DNA of 64,000 nucleotides, taken from contig NZ_CAMRAN010000003.1 in NCBI RefSeq assembly GCF_947039875.1, positions 62,001 to 126,000 on the forward strand. Reading direction: 5' to 3'. Origin of the DNA: an uncultured Photobacterium sp. Lineage in GTDB: Bacteria; Pseudomonadota; Gammaproteobacteria; Enterobacterales; Vibrionaceae. Under the pieces are notes generated by a model, which saw only the letters and a program-made list of their open reading frames with translations, was not told the DNA's origin and did not search any database. A program made the position numbers and the translations under genes. Each line of letters opens with the position of its first letter. The stretch's first letter is position 1. Positions 10,933 through 22,391 of the stretch are shown piece after piece.

Positions 10933-10957
10933 GCTTGGTACGCCCAAGCCTGTGTTT
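10933..10957 (+). promoter_or_regulatory. Hairpin followed by T-run upstream of rpe (terminator/attenuator-like)
   Basis: GCTTGG-tacgc-CCAAGC followed by CTGTGTTTTT. Confidence 0.45.
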
Positions 10958-10983
10958 TTATCGCTAGTGTAAAGAGGCTAACC

Positions 10984-11658
10984 ATGAAGGACTTTTTGAT
11001 CGCTCCATCTATTTTGTCTGCTGATTTTGCCCGCTTAGGTGAAGATGTAGCAAACGTATTGGCAGCAGGTGCTGATGTGGTGCATTTTGATGTTATGGAT
11101 AATCATTTTGTTCCTAACCTGACGTTTGGTGCGCCTATCTGTCAAGCATTACGCGACTACGGTATTACCGCGCCAATTGATGTTCATTTAATGGTAAAAC
11201 CTGTCGATCGTATTATTCCTGATTTTGCCAAAGCTGGCGCTAGCATGATTACATTTCATGTTGAAGCGACTGACCATATTGATCGTACTTTACAGCTAAT
11301 TAAAGAACATGGCTGTCAAGCAGGGGTAGTGTTTAATCCAGCGACGCCATTACATCACCTTGATTACATCATGGATAAAATCGATATGATTTTGATCATG
11401 TCAGTAAATCCTGGCTTTGGTGGCCAATCATTTATTCCAAGTACGTTAGATAAATTGCGTCAAGTACGTCAGCGTATTGATGCTTCAGGGCGAGATATTC
11501 GTTTAGAAGTGGATGGTGGTGTTAACGTTAATAATATTGCGGAAATCGCAGCAGCAGGTGCGGATATGTTTGTTGCAGGTTCTGCTATTTTTAATGAACC
11601 TGATTATAAAATTGCGATTGATAATATGCGTGCACAGTTAGCTGAGGCTAAGCGTTAA
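10984..11658 (+). CDS. rpe: Ribulose-phosphate 3-epimerase
   Basis: [17 protein letters not shown]...[28 protein letters not shown]. Confidence 0.96.
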   Translation: MKDFLIAPSILSADFARLGEDVANVLAAGADVVHFDVMDNHFVPNLTFGAPICQALRDYGITAPIDVHLMVKPVDRIIPDFAKAGASMITFHVEATDHIDRTLQLIKEHGCQAGVVFNPATPLHHLDYIMDKIDMILIMSVNPGFGGQSFIPSTLDKLRQVRQRIDASGRDIRLEVDGGVNVNNIAEIAAAGADMFVAGSAIFNEPDYKIAIDNMRAQLAEAKR

Positions 11659-12356
11659 TGGTTTCTGAAAACATGATTGAAAATATTAAATTTATAGCGT
11701 TTGATTTAGACGGTACGTTGTTAGATAGCGTACCTGACTTAGCTGATGCGGCTGATTTGACTATGCGCCATCTTGGTCGTGAAGGGGTAACTGTAGAGCA
11801 AGTTACCACTTGGATTGGCAACGGAGCTGATATTTTAATTGGTCGCGCATTAAGCCGTAGTATCGATATTGATCCTGAGATTGATCCGCAATTACAGCGT
11901 CAAGCGCGTGAACTATTTGATCATTATTATGCCGCGGGTGGTCATCAAAAAAGTGCGCTATATGCGGATGTGAAAACGACGCTAGCTGATTTACACCAAG
12001 CGGGTGTTTTGATGGCAGTGGTGACGAATAAGCCATCACAATTTGTACCTCACTTACTTGAAGAACATGGTTTGAGTGCTTACTTTGTTGATGTGATTGG
12101 CGGTGATACCTTTCCATTGAAAAAGCCAGATCCTTACGCATTGCATTGGCTAATGGAAAAACACCATGTTGCAGCCACTGAATTGCTGATGGTGGGTGAT
12201 TCGCGTAACGATATTTTAGCGGCACAAGTTGCCAGTTGTCGCTCGTTAGGGCTGACTTATGGTTATAACTATGGTCAACCGATCAGTGATAGTCAGCCAG
12301 ATGTTGTTTGTGATCACTTCAAGCAATTACTTGATGTGGTTAAACTAGGCAGCTAG
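11658..12356 (+). CDS. gph: Phosphoglycolate phosphatase
   Basis: HAD motif FDLDGTLLDS; rpe-gph-trpS order; start could be 11673. Confidence 0.93.
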   Translation: MVSENMIENIKFIAFDLDGTLLDSVPDLADAADLTMRHLGREGVTVEQVTTWIGNGADILIGRALSRSIDIDPEIDPQLQRQARELFDHYYAAGGHQKSALYADVKTTLADLHQAGVLMAVVTNKPSQFVPHLLEEHGLSAYFVDVIGGDTFPLKKPDPYALHWLMEKHHVAATELLMVGDSRNDILAAQVASCRSLGLTYGYNYGQPISDSQPDVVCDHFKQLLDVVKLGS

Positions 12357-12461
12357 TACATTACGGTGTACACTAAAAAAACAATAATGTTAGGTACTGG
12401 TAACGGTGTTACCAGCATCTATCGTTAATACAATTACAAATATTAACAGGATAGCCTGATC

Positions 12462-13481
12462 ATGAGTAAACCCATTGTATTAAGTGGCGTACAGCCTTCT
12501 GGTGAATTGAGTATCGGCAACTACCTTGGTGCGCTGCGTCAGTGGGAACAGATGCAGGATGATTATGATTGTCAGTACTGCGTGGTTGATTTACATGCCA
12601 TTACTGTACGCCAAGATCCCAAAGCACTTCATGAAGCAACTCTCGATGCTCTTGCGATTTGCTTAGCCGTTGGTGTTGATCCAAAGAAAAGCACTTTGTT
12701 CGTACAGTCTCATGTACCTGAGCATGCACAGTTGGGCTGGTTATTAAATTGCTACACCCAAATGGGTGAGCTAAGTCGTATGACTCAGTTTAAAGATAAA
12801 TCAGCCCGTCACGCTAATGATGTTAATGCGGGTTTATTTGGTTACCCAGTACTGATGGCTGCTGATATTTTATTGTATGGCGCCCATCAAGTGCCTGTGG
12901 GGAGTGATCAGAAACAACATTTAGAGCTAGCACGTGATATCGCAACTCGCTTTAATAATCTTTATGGCAGCGTTGAAAGCCCTATTTTCCAAGTACCTGA
13001 ACCGTATATTCCAACGGTAGGTGCGCGTGTAATGAGCTTACAAGATGCGACTAAGAAAATGTCGAAGTCAGATGATAACCGTAAGAACGTTATTACGTTG
13101 CTTGAAGATCCTAAGTCAATTCTCAAGAAAATTAATAAAGCACAAACCGATGCAGAAATGCCACCGCGTATTGCACATGATATTGAGCAAAAAGCGGGCA
13201 TTTCAAATCTAATGGGTTTGTATTCTGGCGCAACGGGTAAGACTTTCGCTGAAATTGAAGCGCAGTATGCTGGTGTTGATATGTACGGTCCGTTTAAGAA
13301 AGACGTTGGTGAGGCATTAGTCGCAATGCTTGAGCCTGTACAGGCTGAATACCAACGCATCCGTCATGATCGTGCTTACCTTGATAGCGTGATGAAAGCC
13401 GGTGCGGATAAAGCATCAGCACGCGCGGCTGAAGTGTTGAAAAAAGCGTATCATGCCGTAGGTTTTGTTGCTCGCCCATAA
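12462..13481 (+). CDS. trpS: Tryptophanyl-tRNA synthetase
   Basis: [20 protein letters not shown]...KMSKSD. Confidence 0.97.
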   Translation: MSKPIVLSGVQPSGELSIGNYLGALRQWEQMQDDYDCQYCVVDLHAITVRQDPKALHEATLDALAICLAVGVDPKKSTLFVQSHVPEHAQLGWLLNCYTQMGELSRMTQFKDKSARHANDVNAGLFGYPVLMAADILLYGAHQVPVGSDQKQHLELARDIATRFNNLYGSVESPIFQVPEPYIPTVGARVMSLQDATKKMSKSDDNRKNVITLLEDPKSILKKINKAQTDAEMPPRIAHDIEQKAGISNLMGLYSGATGKTFAEIEAQYAGVDMYGPFKKDVGEALVAMLEPVQAEYQRIRHDRAYLDSVMKAGADKASARAAEVLKKAYHAVGFVARP

Positions 13482-13505
13482 ATGCTAGCAACAATAATGA
13501 CAATA

Positions 13506-13533
13506 AAAGCAGGGCTTAGGCTCTGCTTTTTTA
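13506..13533 (+). terminator. Rho-independent terminator after trpS
   Basis: AAAAGCAGGGCTTAGGCTCTGCTTTTTT. Confidence 0.75.
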
Positions 13534-13586
13534 TCGCAAGTTAATTACTGTCGTCGACAGTAAAAGAATAAGAGCTTAGTTGTAGT

Positions 13587-14162
13587 ATGTTGTTACTTAT
13601 TGATAACTACGATTCCTTTACTTACAACCTTTATCAATACTTTTGTGAATTAGGCGCTGAAGTCGTTGTTGTGCGTAATGATGAAATTGATATTGCGGCA
13701 ATTGAGGCTTTAGCACCCACGCATTTAGTCATTTCTCCTGGTCCCTGTACGCCTAATGAAGCGGGTATCTCTTTGCAAGCTATTGAATATTTCGCAGGTA
13801 AATTACCGATTCTCGGTGTGTGTCTTGGACACCAATCACTTGCGCAAGTATTTGGCGGCGATGTAGTACGTGCTCGCCAGGTTATGCATGGTAAAACGTC
13901 ACCTATCTATCATACTGATTGTGGTGTGTTTAAGGGGCTTAATAATCCTTTAACGGTGACGCGTTACCATTCCTTGGTCGTTAAAGCGGCAACATTACCT
14001 GATTGTTTTGAGATCACCGCTTGGACAGAATTAGACGGTGAATTTGATGAAATTATGGGTATTCGACATAAAACACTGGCACTTGAAGGGGTGCAGTTTC
14101 ATCCAGAAAGCATTTTGACCGAACAAGGCCATCAATTGCTGGCTAATTTTCTGCAACGCTAA
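13587..14162 (+). CDS. pabA: Aminodeoxychorismate/anthranilate synthase component II (glutamine amidotransferase)
   Basis: [19 protein letters not shown]...[15 protein letters not shown]. Confidence 0.9.
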   Translation: MLLLIDNYDSFTYNLYQYFCELGAEVVVVRNDEIDIAAIEALAPTHLVISPGPCTPNEAGISLQAIEYFAGKLPILGVCLGHQSLAQVFGGDVVRARQVMHGKTSPIYHTDCGVFKGLNNPLTVTRYHSLVVKAATLPDCFEITAWTELDGEFDEIMGIRHKTLALEGVQFHPESILTEQGHQLLANFLQR

Positions 14163-14185
14163 TTCCTCTACTACTGTTCTTCTAA

Positions 14186-14218
14186 CGTACTTATTACTGC
14201 GTGAGTAAGTACGCTTTT
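14186..14218 (+). terminator. Terminator-like hairpin after pabA
   Basis: CGTACTTA (14186-14193) / TAAGTACG (14206-14213) followed by CTTTT. Confidence 0.6.
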
Positions 14219-14269
14219 CTGTTGTTATCACTGCTTATCTTCGTTATTTGAGTCGTTTCATTTTTATTG

Positions 14270-14289
14270 AAATGCAATTTTATGCATTT
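14270..14289. promoter_or_regulatory. Candidate ArgR box upstream of the ast cluster
   Basis: Palindrome AAATGCA-ATTTTA-TGCATTT resembling the ARG-box consensus wnTGAATwwwwATTCAnw with C/G substitutions. Confidence 0.4.
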
Positions 14290-14448
14290 GATAAGAATTA
14301 TTTCCTTAGAGGAAAGAGTGTTGGTCAATGATAGTGGTTAATAATCTCCCGTAAATAATGCATAACTATTGCTAGTGTATTCATTTATTAACACTTTTGC
14401 TGAAATAAAAAGCATTAACTTGTCTGGCAAAAGGTTAATAAAATGTAA

Positions 14449-15723
<1,275 letters not shown>

Positions 15724-15785
15724 TTGAATTGCTATTACGGGGTTAGTTAACACCAATAGCCCCATTCTAACGCTGATGTTGAGCG

Positions 15786-15809
15786 AGACAATGGCAGGAG
15801 TCATTGTCT
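15786..15809 (+). other. Intercistronic hairpin astC-astA
   Basis: AGACAATG-gcaggagt-CATTGTCT, perfect 8-bp stem. Confidence 0.6.
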
Positions 15810-15828
15810 ATATTTAGGAGGGAATGCC

Positions 15829-16845
15829 ATGCTCATTATTCGTCCTATTACTGCCGCTGATTATCCTGCACTGATGCAATGTGCAGAAGCCTCTGGTCAT
15901 GGTTTTACATCATTACCCATCAATGAAGATTTACTTCGTCGCCGTATCCAACATTCTCAAGCCAGTTTTAATACCAGTGTTACCTCTCCAGGCCAGGAAA
16001 GTTATCTATTGGTCGCCGTTGATAGTGACACCAATCAAGTGGTTGGTACAACAGCAATTGAAGCGACGGTTGGACTTGATGTGCCTTTTTATAATTACCA
16101 TTTAAGTACGGTGACCCATGCTTCGCGTCAGTTAGACGTACACAACATCGTTAAGGTACTGACATTGGGTAACCAATACACCGGGGAAACTGAGCTGTGT
16201 AGCTTATTTTTATTGCCCGAGTGGCGTCAAGGTACTAACGGACGCTTATTGTCAAAGTCACGTTTCTTATTGATGGCTGATCATCAACAGCGATTTGCTA
16301 AGGTGGCTTTTGCTGAAATGCGTGGTGTCTCTGATGAGCAGGGGAATTCCCCTTTTTGGCAATGGCTGAAAGAACATTTTTTTTCGATTGATTTTACTTA
16401 TGCAGATTATTTAACCGGCATTGGCCGCAAAGGCTTTATTGCCGATTTAATGCCTAAATTACCGATTTACGTCAATTTACTTAGCAAAGAAGCACAAGCG
16501 GTGATAGGGAAAGTACATACTAATACTCGTCCAGCGTTACAGCTGTTAGAACAAGAAGGATTTTGCTGTCGCGGTTATGTCGATATTTTTGATGCCGGTC
16601 CTAGTGTCGAATGTGACGTTCGTAATATTGAAACCGTGCGTCATTCGCAGCGCTATTCTGTCGATATCGGTGAACATAGCAGCCAACAACATTACCTTAT
16701 TTCAAATGGTCAGTTAGCAGGGTTTCGAGCCGTTGCAGCTTCTATTGCGATTACTGCACAAGGACAAGCCATGATGACCGCTGAGGTTGCCGCTGCACTT
16801 AATGTGGAAATGGGTGATGAAGTAAGGTTAATAGCCCAACCATAA
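15829..16845 (+). CDS. astA: Arginine N-succinyltransferase
   Basis: MLIIRPITAADYPALMQCAEASGHGFTSLP...ELCSLFLLPEWRQGTNGRLLSKSRFLLMA. Confidence 0.95.
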   Translation: MLIIRPITAADYPALMQCAEASGHGFTSLPINEDLLRRRIQHSQASFNTSVTSPGQESYLLVAVDSDTNQVVGTTAIEATVGLDVPFYNYHLSTVTHASRQLDVHNIVKVLTLGNQYTGETELCSLFLLPEWRQGTNGRLLSKSRFLLMADHQQRFAKVAFAEMRGVSDEQGNSPFWQWLKEHFFSIDFTYADYLTGIGRKGFIADLMPKLPIYVNLLSKEAQAVIGKVHTNTRPALQLLEQEGFCCRGYVDIFDAGPSVECDVRNIETVRHSQRYSVDIGEHSSQQHYLISNGQLAGFRAVAASIAITAQGQAMMTAEVAAALNVEMGDEVRLIAQP

Positions 16846-16857
16846 AAGGAGAGACGA

Positions 16858-18318
16858 ATGAGCTTATGGATTAATAATCAATGGCTAGTGGGCGATGGTG
16901 AGCGATTTCAATCACTCAATCCTTATAATGATGATGTGGTTTGGCAAAGTAATGCGGCGAGTGTAGAGCAAGTTGAGAATGCTGTTGCTGCTGCAAATAC
17001 AGCGTTTTTAAACTGGCGAAATACGACCTTTAATGAGCGCTTAGCCGTTATTGAACGCTTTGCTCAATTACTGCAACAACATCAATCACAATTGGCACAT
17101 ATTATTGCGGCAGAAACAGGTAAACCAGTATGGGAAAGTACCACGGAAGTCGCGGCGATGATTGCCAAAGTTGGGTTATCAACGCAAGCTTATCATGAGC
17201 GAACGGGTATTCGTCAGCGTCAACAGGCCGGAACCACCATGATTGTTCGCCATCGTCCTTTGGGGGTGATGGCGGTATTTGGACCGTATAACTTCCCCGC
17301 ACACTTACCTAATGGCCATATTATTCCAGCATTGTTAGCGGGTAACACTGTGGTATTTAAACCCTCAGAACTGACACCTAATACCGCTCAACGAATGTGT
17401 GAATTATGGCAACAAGCGGGTATTGCTGATGGGGTGATTAATTTAGTACAAGGTGGACGTACAACGGGAGCGGCGTTAGCCATGGCAACGGGAGTGGCTG
17501 GAGTATTGTTTACCGGGAGTGCGCAAACGGGGCATTTGTTACATCAACAATTTGCAGGGCAACCGCAAACCATGTTGGCTTTAGAGATGGGAGGTAATAA
17601 TCCATTAGTGATCGGCCAAGAGTATGGTGACATTGAAGCGGCGGTATATACCATCATTCAATCGGCTTTTTTAAGTGCAGGACAGCGTTGTACTTGTGCA
17701 CGGCGATTATATATCGCCACAGGAAAAGCTGGCGATGCTCTGTTAGCCCGTTTAGTGACGGTCGCTTCACAATTGCTGGTGGGTGATCCCTTTGCAACCC
17801 CTGCACCGTTTATGGGGCCATTAATTTCTGCTGTGGCGGCGGATCACATCATATTGCATCAACAACAACTTTTGGATGCTGGTGGCGTTGCTTTATTAAC
17901 GGCAACGCGAGGGCAAGGCGCAATTGTGACGCCTGCGATTATCGATGTTAGTGCTATTACTGAACTTGCGGATGAAGAATATTTTGGACCACTATTACAC
18001 GTTAGTCGTTATGTTGATTTTACTCAAGTGGTGGTCAGTGCCAATCAAACTCGCTATGGCTTAGCGGCAGGGCTCATTTCAACCGATGAGCAACAATGGC
18101 TCTATTTTATTGAACATATTCGTGCTGGTATTGTGAATCGAAACCGACCTTTAACGGGGGCGAGTGGTGATGCACCTTTTGGTGGCCCTGGCGCATCAGG
18201 AAATTTTCGCCCAAGTGCTTATTATGCTGCGGACTATTGTGCTTATCCAATGGCATCTGTTGAAGGGGATGATGTGCAATTACCGTCTCAATTAGCGCCA
18301 GGAGTAAGCTTGAGCTAA
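16858..18318 (+). CDS. astD: Succinylglutamate-semialdehyde dehydrogenase
   Basis: ALDH fold ([55 protein letters not shown]). Confidence 0.95.
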   Translation: MSLWINNQWLVGDGERFQSLNPYNDDVVWQSNAASVEQVENAVAAANTAFLNWRNTTFNERLAVIERFAQLLQQHQSQLAHIIAAETGKPVWESTTEVAAMIAKVGLSTQAYHERTGIRQRQQAGTTMIVRHRPLGVMAVFGPYNFPAHLPNGHIIPALLAGNTVVFKPSELTPNTAQRMCELWQQAGIADGVINLVQGGRTTGAALAMATGVAGVLFTGSAQTGHLLHQQFAGQPQTMLALEMGGNNPLVIGQEYGDIEAAVYTIIQSAFLSAGQRCTCARRLYIATGKAGDALLARLVTVASQLLVGDPFATPAPFMGPLISAVAADHIILHQQQLLDAGGVALLTATRGQGAIVTPAIIDVSAITELADEEYFGPLLHVSRYVDFTQVVVSANQTRYGLAAGLISTDEQQWLYFIEHIRAGIVNRNRPLTGASGDAPFGGPGASGNFRPSAYYAADYCAYPMASVEGDDVQLPSQLAPGVSLS

Positions 18319-18328
18319 GGTTTAATGA

Positions 18329-19153
18329 GTGATAATGCTTTCAATAGACAGGTTGATTATGGAATCTATTACCCAACTTTTTGATGGTTTATGGCACGAT
18401 TATAGTCACCGCTTATGCCCTTCAGCGGTGCAAATACAACAGTTGTTAACTGAGGACGTAGCGTTACTTAATGATCATATTGCATTGCGCAGCTTTGGGT
18501 TACCGAAGTGTGGCTTAGCCGTACTGGCTGCGCCATTTATTGCTTTGGGTTACCAACCGCAAGCAAAATATCATTTTAGTGCCAAAAAGCTGTATGCCGA
18601 ATCCTTTATTCATGCAAACCCGGTGTTGCCAAAAGTCTTTATTAGCGAATTACAATTAGCGGGGTGCTCGGCTGAATTACAACATGCGATACGAGCCTTG
18701 CTTGATCAGGTTGATGATGATTATTTTCGCCAACCTGATTTTATTTATCGTGGTCGTCCGTGGCAACTTGACTTTGCAACATATCAATTTTTAGCGGCTG
18801 AAAGTGAATATGCAGCGTGGGTTGCGGCACACGGTTTTGGCGCTAACCATTTTACGGTGAGTATTAATCAATTAGAACAGTTCTCTAATCTTGAAGAAAT
18901 TAATCATTTATTGCGCCATAACCAGTTTGTTATTAATCAAGCGGGTGGGGAGATAAAAGGTAATGCTGAGGTGATGTTGGAACAATCAGCAACCATGGCT
19001 GACAAGGTGGGGGTCAGTTTTCGAGACGGTATTCATAACATCCCTGGTGGATTTTATGAATTTGCAAAACGCTATCCCCAAGCGAATGGTGAGTTATATT
19101 CAGGGTTTGTGGTTGCTTCGGCGAATAAAATTTTTGAAAGTACAGATCGTTAA
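18329..19153 (+). CDS. DUF1338 family protein (HglS/YdcJ-type putative metalloenzyme)
   Basis: LFDGLWHDYSHRLCPSAVQI...DHIALRSFGLP...GFGANHFTVSINQL...IPGGFYEFAKRYP; co-oriented 10 nt after astD. Possible start at 18359 (MESITQLF). Confidence 0.8.
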   Translation: MIMLSIDRLIMESITQLFDGLWHDYSHRLCPSAVQIQQLLTEDVALLNDHIALRSFGLPKCGLAVLAAPFIALGYQPQAKYHFSAKKLYAESFIHANPVLPKVFISELQLAGCSAELQHAIRALLDQVDDDYFRQPDFIYRGRPWQLDFATYQFLAAESEYAAWVAAHGFGANHFTVSINQLEQFSNLEEINHLLRHNQFVINQAGGEIKGNAEVMLEQSATMADKVGVSFRDGIHNIPGGFYEFAKRYPQANGELYSGFVVASANKIFESTDR

Positions 19154-19204
19154 TTGTAAGCCCAAATAAACAGTGCTTAGCGCATAAGCACTGTTGCTGA
19201 AGGG

Positions 19205-19414
19205 TTAGTTATCCAGTGGTGAAGCCCAAACACCTGATTCATCTGCAGGGCAGCGACGTAATCCGGTTTGTTGTTCGAGATAACAACGACTATCACTAAA
19301 CCCTGTCATTTCAATGGTTGTTGGCTGACTAGTTAAGACCCCTGGTACCGTGGTGTAACTGTTAACTGAAAAGCGTTCAATATCCATATTGACCATCATC
19401 GATTTAAAATCCAT
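19205..19414 (-). CDS. Hypothetical small protein (69 aa)
   Basis: ORF in an otherwise empty gap between the DUF1338 gene and crp; no recognised family. Confidence 0.4.
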   Translation of the reverse strand: MDFKSMMVNMDIERFSVNSYTTVPGVLTSQPTTIEMTGFSDSRCYLEQQTGLRRCPADESGVWASPLDN

Positions 19415-19575
19415 TTGTGAGCGAAATGTAGCATAAATAGATGTTATTACAAGTTAAAATTTAACACTAATGCATGAGTGTTCAATGATTGTTTTACGGT
19501 GATCATCTGGGAGTGATAAAAAAACCGCAGGCATAAGCTGCGGTTTCATCGGTGATCTTGGTATTGCTAAAATAA

Positions 19576-20208
19576 TTAGCGTGTACCGTAAACCACAATA
19601 GTCTTGCCATGAGCAGAAATAAGATTTTGCTCTTCTAGCATTTTAAGAATACGGCCGACTGTTTCGCGAGAACAACCTACGATTTGACCAATTTCTTGAC
19701 GAGTGATCTTAATTTGCATGCCATCAGGGTGTGTCATTGCATCGGGTTGTTTTGCAAGATTCAGTAATGTCTGTGCAATACGACCTGTAACATCAAGGAA
19801 CGCAAGATCACCCACTTTTTGACTTGTCACTTGTAGACGACATGCCATTTGAGCAGATAGACGCATTAGAATATCTGGGTTAACTTGAATTAATTGACGG
19901 AATTTTTTAAATGAAATTTCTGCAACTTCACAAGGGCTTTTTGCGCGAACCCAAGCTGTACGTTCTTGATCTTCTTCGAACAAGCCGAGTTCACCAATAA
20001 AGTCGCCCTGGTTTAGGTAAGAAAGGATCATCTCCTTACCTTCTTCATCCTTGATTAATACAGCAACAGAACCCTTCACGATGTAGTACAAAGTCTCTGC
20101 TTTTTCACCTGCGTGAATTAACGTGCTCTTTGATGGATATTTGTGAATGTGACAATGGGAAAGAAACCACTCTAAAGTTGGATCTGTTTGCGGTTTACCT
20201 GGAACCAT
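19576..20208 (-). CDS. crp: cAMP receptor protein CRP
   Basis: [77 protein letters not shown]...[33 protein letters not shown]; the track start adds 20 codons. Confidence 0.98.
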   Translation of the reverse strand: MVPGKPQTDPTLEWFLSHCHIHKYPSKSTLIHAGEKAETLYYIVKGSVAVLIKDEEGKEMILSYLNQGDFIGELGLFEEDQERTAWVRAKSPCEVAEISFKKFRQLIQVNPDILMRLSAQMACRLQVTSQKVGDLAFLDVTGRIAQTLLNLAKQPDAMTHPDGMQIKITRQEIGQIVGCSRETVGRILKMLEEQNLISAHGKTIVVYGTR

Positions 20209-20401
20209 ATTACTAACTTCCTCTGCATATGTTGCCCAGCAATATGTTTTGTAAAGATAACTCGACAAAACTGTGCGTTGGCAGGGTTATTCACTCAGCT
20301 GATGGGCTGCGAGCTAACTTAAACTGGTTTAGAGTGTATCCTTTTTTTGGGGCTTTTTCTTGATATTGATCTCGATGACCCGCTCATTTATGAGAGATAA
20401 G

Positions 20402-20417
20402 TGTGCACATGATCACA
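20402..20417. promoter_or_regulatory. Candidate CRP-binding site between crp and yhfA
   Basis: TGTGC-ACATGA-TCACA matches TGTGA-N6-TCACA at 9 of 10 positions. Confidence 0.65.
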
Positions 20418-20590
20418 TCGTTGTGACTTAGTTACCAAAAGCACCGTTTCAAAGTGATTTTACTCTCCAATTCTAGCAATAGAAATATGCAACACAATTA
20501 GCATCAAACAAAATAAATAACGTTTACATCGATGGAATTATCAACAAAAATAAGATCAAATTTTAAATAATATAGCTCAAGGATATAAAA

Positions 20591-20995
20591 ATGCAGTCAC
20601 GTGTGAAATGGGTAGAAAACATGACGTTTGTTGGCCAATCAGCATCGGGCCATTGCGTCGTTTTAGATGGTAACGGTGGTGAAAAAGGGCCAAGTCCAAT
20701 GGAGTTGGTATTAATGGCTGCCGGGGGATGTAGCTCTGTGGATGTTGTTAGTGGTTTACAAGATTTACAACAGCAGATCACGGCTTGTGAAGTGAATATC
20801 TTTGCCGAACGTCGTGAACAAGCGCCACGAATTTTCACTCATGCCAATTTACACTTTGTTGTTACTGGTCATGATTTAAATGATGCACTAGTGAGTAAGG
20901 TGGTGGCTGACTCGCTTGAAAAATATTGCTCAGTTTGTTTGATGCTAGGTAAAGGTGTTGAAATGAGTCACAGCTATGAGATTGTTGTGGCGTAA
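20591..20995 (+). CDS. yhfA: OsmC family protein YhfA
   Basis: Divergent from crp as in E. coli; GPSPMELVLMAAGGCSSVDVV...VCLMLGKG. Confidence 0.92.
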   Translation: MQSRVKWVENMTFVGQSASGHCVVLDGNGGEKGPSPMELVLMAAGGCSSVDVVSGLQDLQQQITACEVNIFAERREQAPRIFTHANLHFVVTGHDLNDALVSKVVADSLEKYCSVCLMLGKGVEMSHSYEIVVA

Positions 20996-21090
20996 ATCGA
21001 TGACGGTTGCTGATATCAGTAACCGTTTATCAACGGGTAGTGAGAGCTACGCCTGATGCTTACTTCTGAGTCCCATACAAAGAATAATGC

Positions 21091-21960
21091 TTACACTATT
21101 TTTCCATTTTCAATGAGTTGTTCAAGCAACGGTCGCATAATCAGTTCCATCGCAAAACTCATTTTCCCCCCAGGAACCACAAGGGTATTGTGGCGTGACA
21201 TAAATGAGCCTTGAATCATTGCTAATAAATGTGGAAAGTCGACATTTTTTAAGCCACGAAACCGGATCACGACAAAGCTTTCATCTAAACTTGGAATACC
21301 TTTCGCACTGACAGGGTTTGACGTATCAACGGTAGGGACTCGTTGAAAATTAATATGGGTACGAGAAAACTGCGGGGTGATGTAATTAAGATAGTCATCC
21401 ATTGAGCGCACAATTGATTCCATTACCGCTTCTCTTGAATGACCGCGGTCGCGAGTGTCACGAATAATTTTTTGAATCCACTCTAAGTTTACAATGGGCA
21501 CCATCCCAATCAGTAAATCAACATGCTGAGCAACATTAGTTTCACCATCAACCACACCGCCATGTAGCCCTTCATAAAATAATACATCAGTATTTTCTGC
21601 TAACTGTTGCCAAGGCGTGAAAGTACCCGGCATTTGATTATAAGGTACGGCTTCATCAAAGGTATGTAAGTAACGCCGAAACTTGCCACTGCCGTCTTGA
21701 GCATATTGCTCGAAAAAGTGAGCTAACTGTTCAAAGTCATTGGCTTCTGCACCGAAATAGCTGATATGACGACCTTGTTCTTTAGCTTTACGAATCTCAC
21801 AATCCATCTCTGGGCGAGTAAAGCGATGAAAACTATCGCCTTCTAGCCATGCGGCGTTGATGTCCATCATATTAAACATTTTGCGGAAGGCTTCAGAGGT
21901 GGTGGTCGTACCCGCGCCTGATGAACCAGTGACAGCAATAATAGGGTGTTTTACCGACAT
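21091..21960 (-). CDS. prkB: Phosphoribulokinase
   Basis: IAVTGSSGAGTTTTSEAFRKMF...EGLHGGVVDGETNVAQHVDLLIGMVPIVNLEWIQKI. Confidence 0.93.
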   Translation of the reverse strand: MSVKHPIIAVTGSSGAGTTTTSEAFRKMFNMMDINAAWLEGDSFHRFTRPEMDCEIRKAKEQGRHISYFGAEANDFEQLAHFFEQYAQDGSGKFRRYLHTFDEAVPYNQMPGTFTPWQQLAENTDVLFYEGLHGGVVDGETNVAQHVDLLIGMVPIVNLEWIQKIIRDTRDRGHSREAVMESIVRSMDDYLNYITPQFSRTHINFQRVPTVDTSNPVSAKGIPSLDESFVVIRFRGLKNVDFPHLLAMIQGSFMSRHNTLVVPGGKMSFAMELIMRPLLEQLIENGKIV

Positions 21961-22111
21961 AACTCACCTTGTTGTTGTGATTAGCATAGGTTTAATAACA
22001 AATAATGGCTAGCGATAAATGTTACTACATGTTTGCTTAAATGTCGGTATTAAGTGATAAAAATGCAACTGGCACCAAGTTTTAATGGTCATCGATACAA
22101 TAACGTAGTGA

Positions 22112-22324
22112 TTACATTTGATTGCGGAGCTTAATATCTACTGATTCATGTAACTCAGAGAAAACAATTACGGCATCACTAGATTGTAATTGGCGTCGTA
22201 CATAAGCTACTTTATCACTGAGGCTGATTTCAACTTCGCCATAATCAGTGCCTTCTCGTAAAATAAATTGTTCGATAAGGTTAGTGAGTGTTTCTGGTGC
22301 GATATCTTGCCAAGGGATAATCAT
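22112..22324 (-). CDS. yheU: YheU family protein
   Basis: [64 protein letters not shown]. Confidence 0.92.
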   Translation of the reverse strand: MIIPWQDIAPETLTNLIEQFILREGTDYGEVEISLSDKVAYVRRQLQSSDAVIVFSELHESVDIKLRNQM

Positions 22325-22391
22325 TACAACTTCTTAAATGACTAATAAAATAATAACCGCAGTATATTCTTAAAATTAGCATGAAAGAAAG

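Noticed and set aside
11803-12225. 140-aa antisense ORF in gph
   Set aside because: Antisense to a conserved gene; no family resemblance.
12962-13360. 132-aa antisense ORF in trpS
   Set aside because: Antisense to trpS; codon-bias artefact.
14400-14440. Possible sigma54 promoter upstream of astC (CTGGCAAAAGG...)
   Set aside because: Has a TGGCA-like -24 but no GC at the correct -12 spacing.
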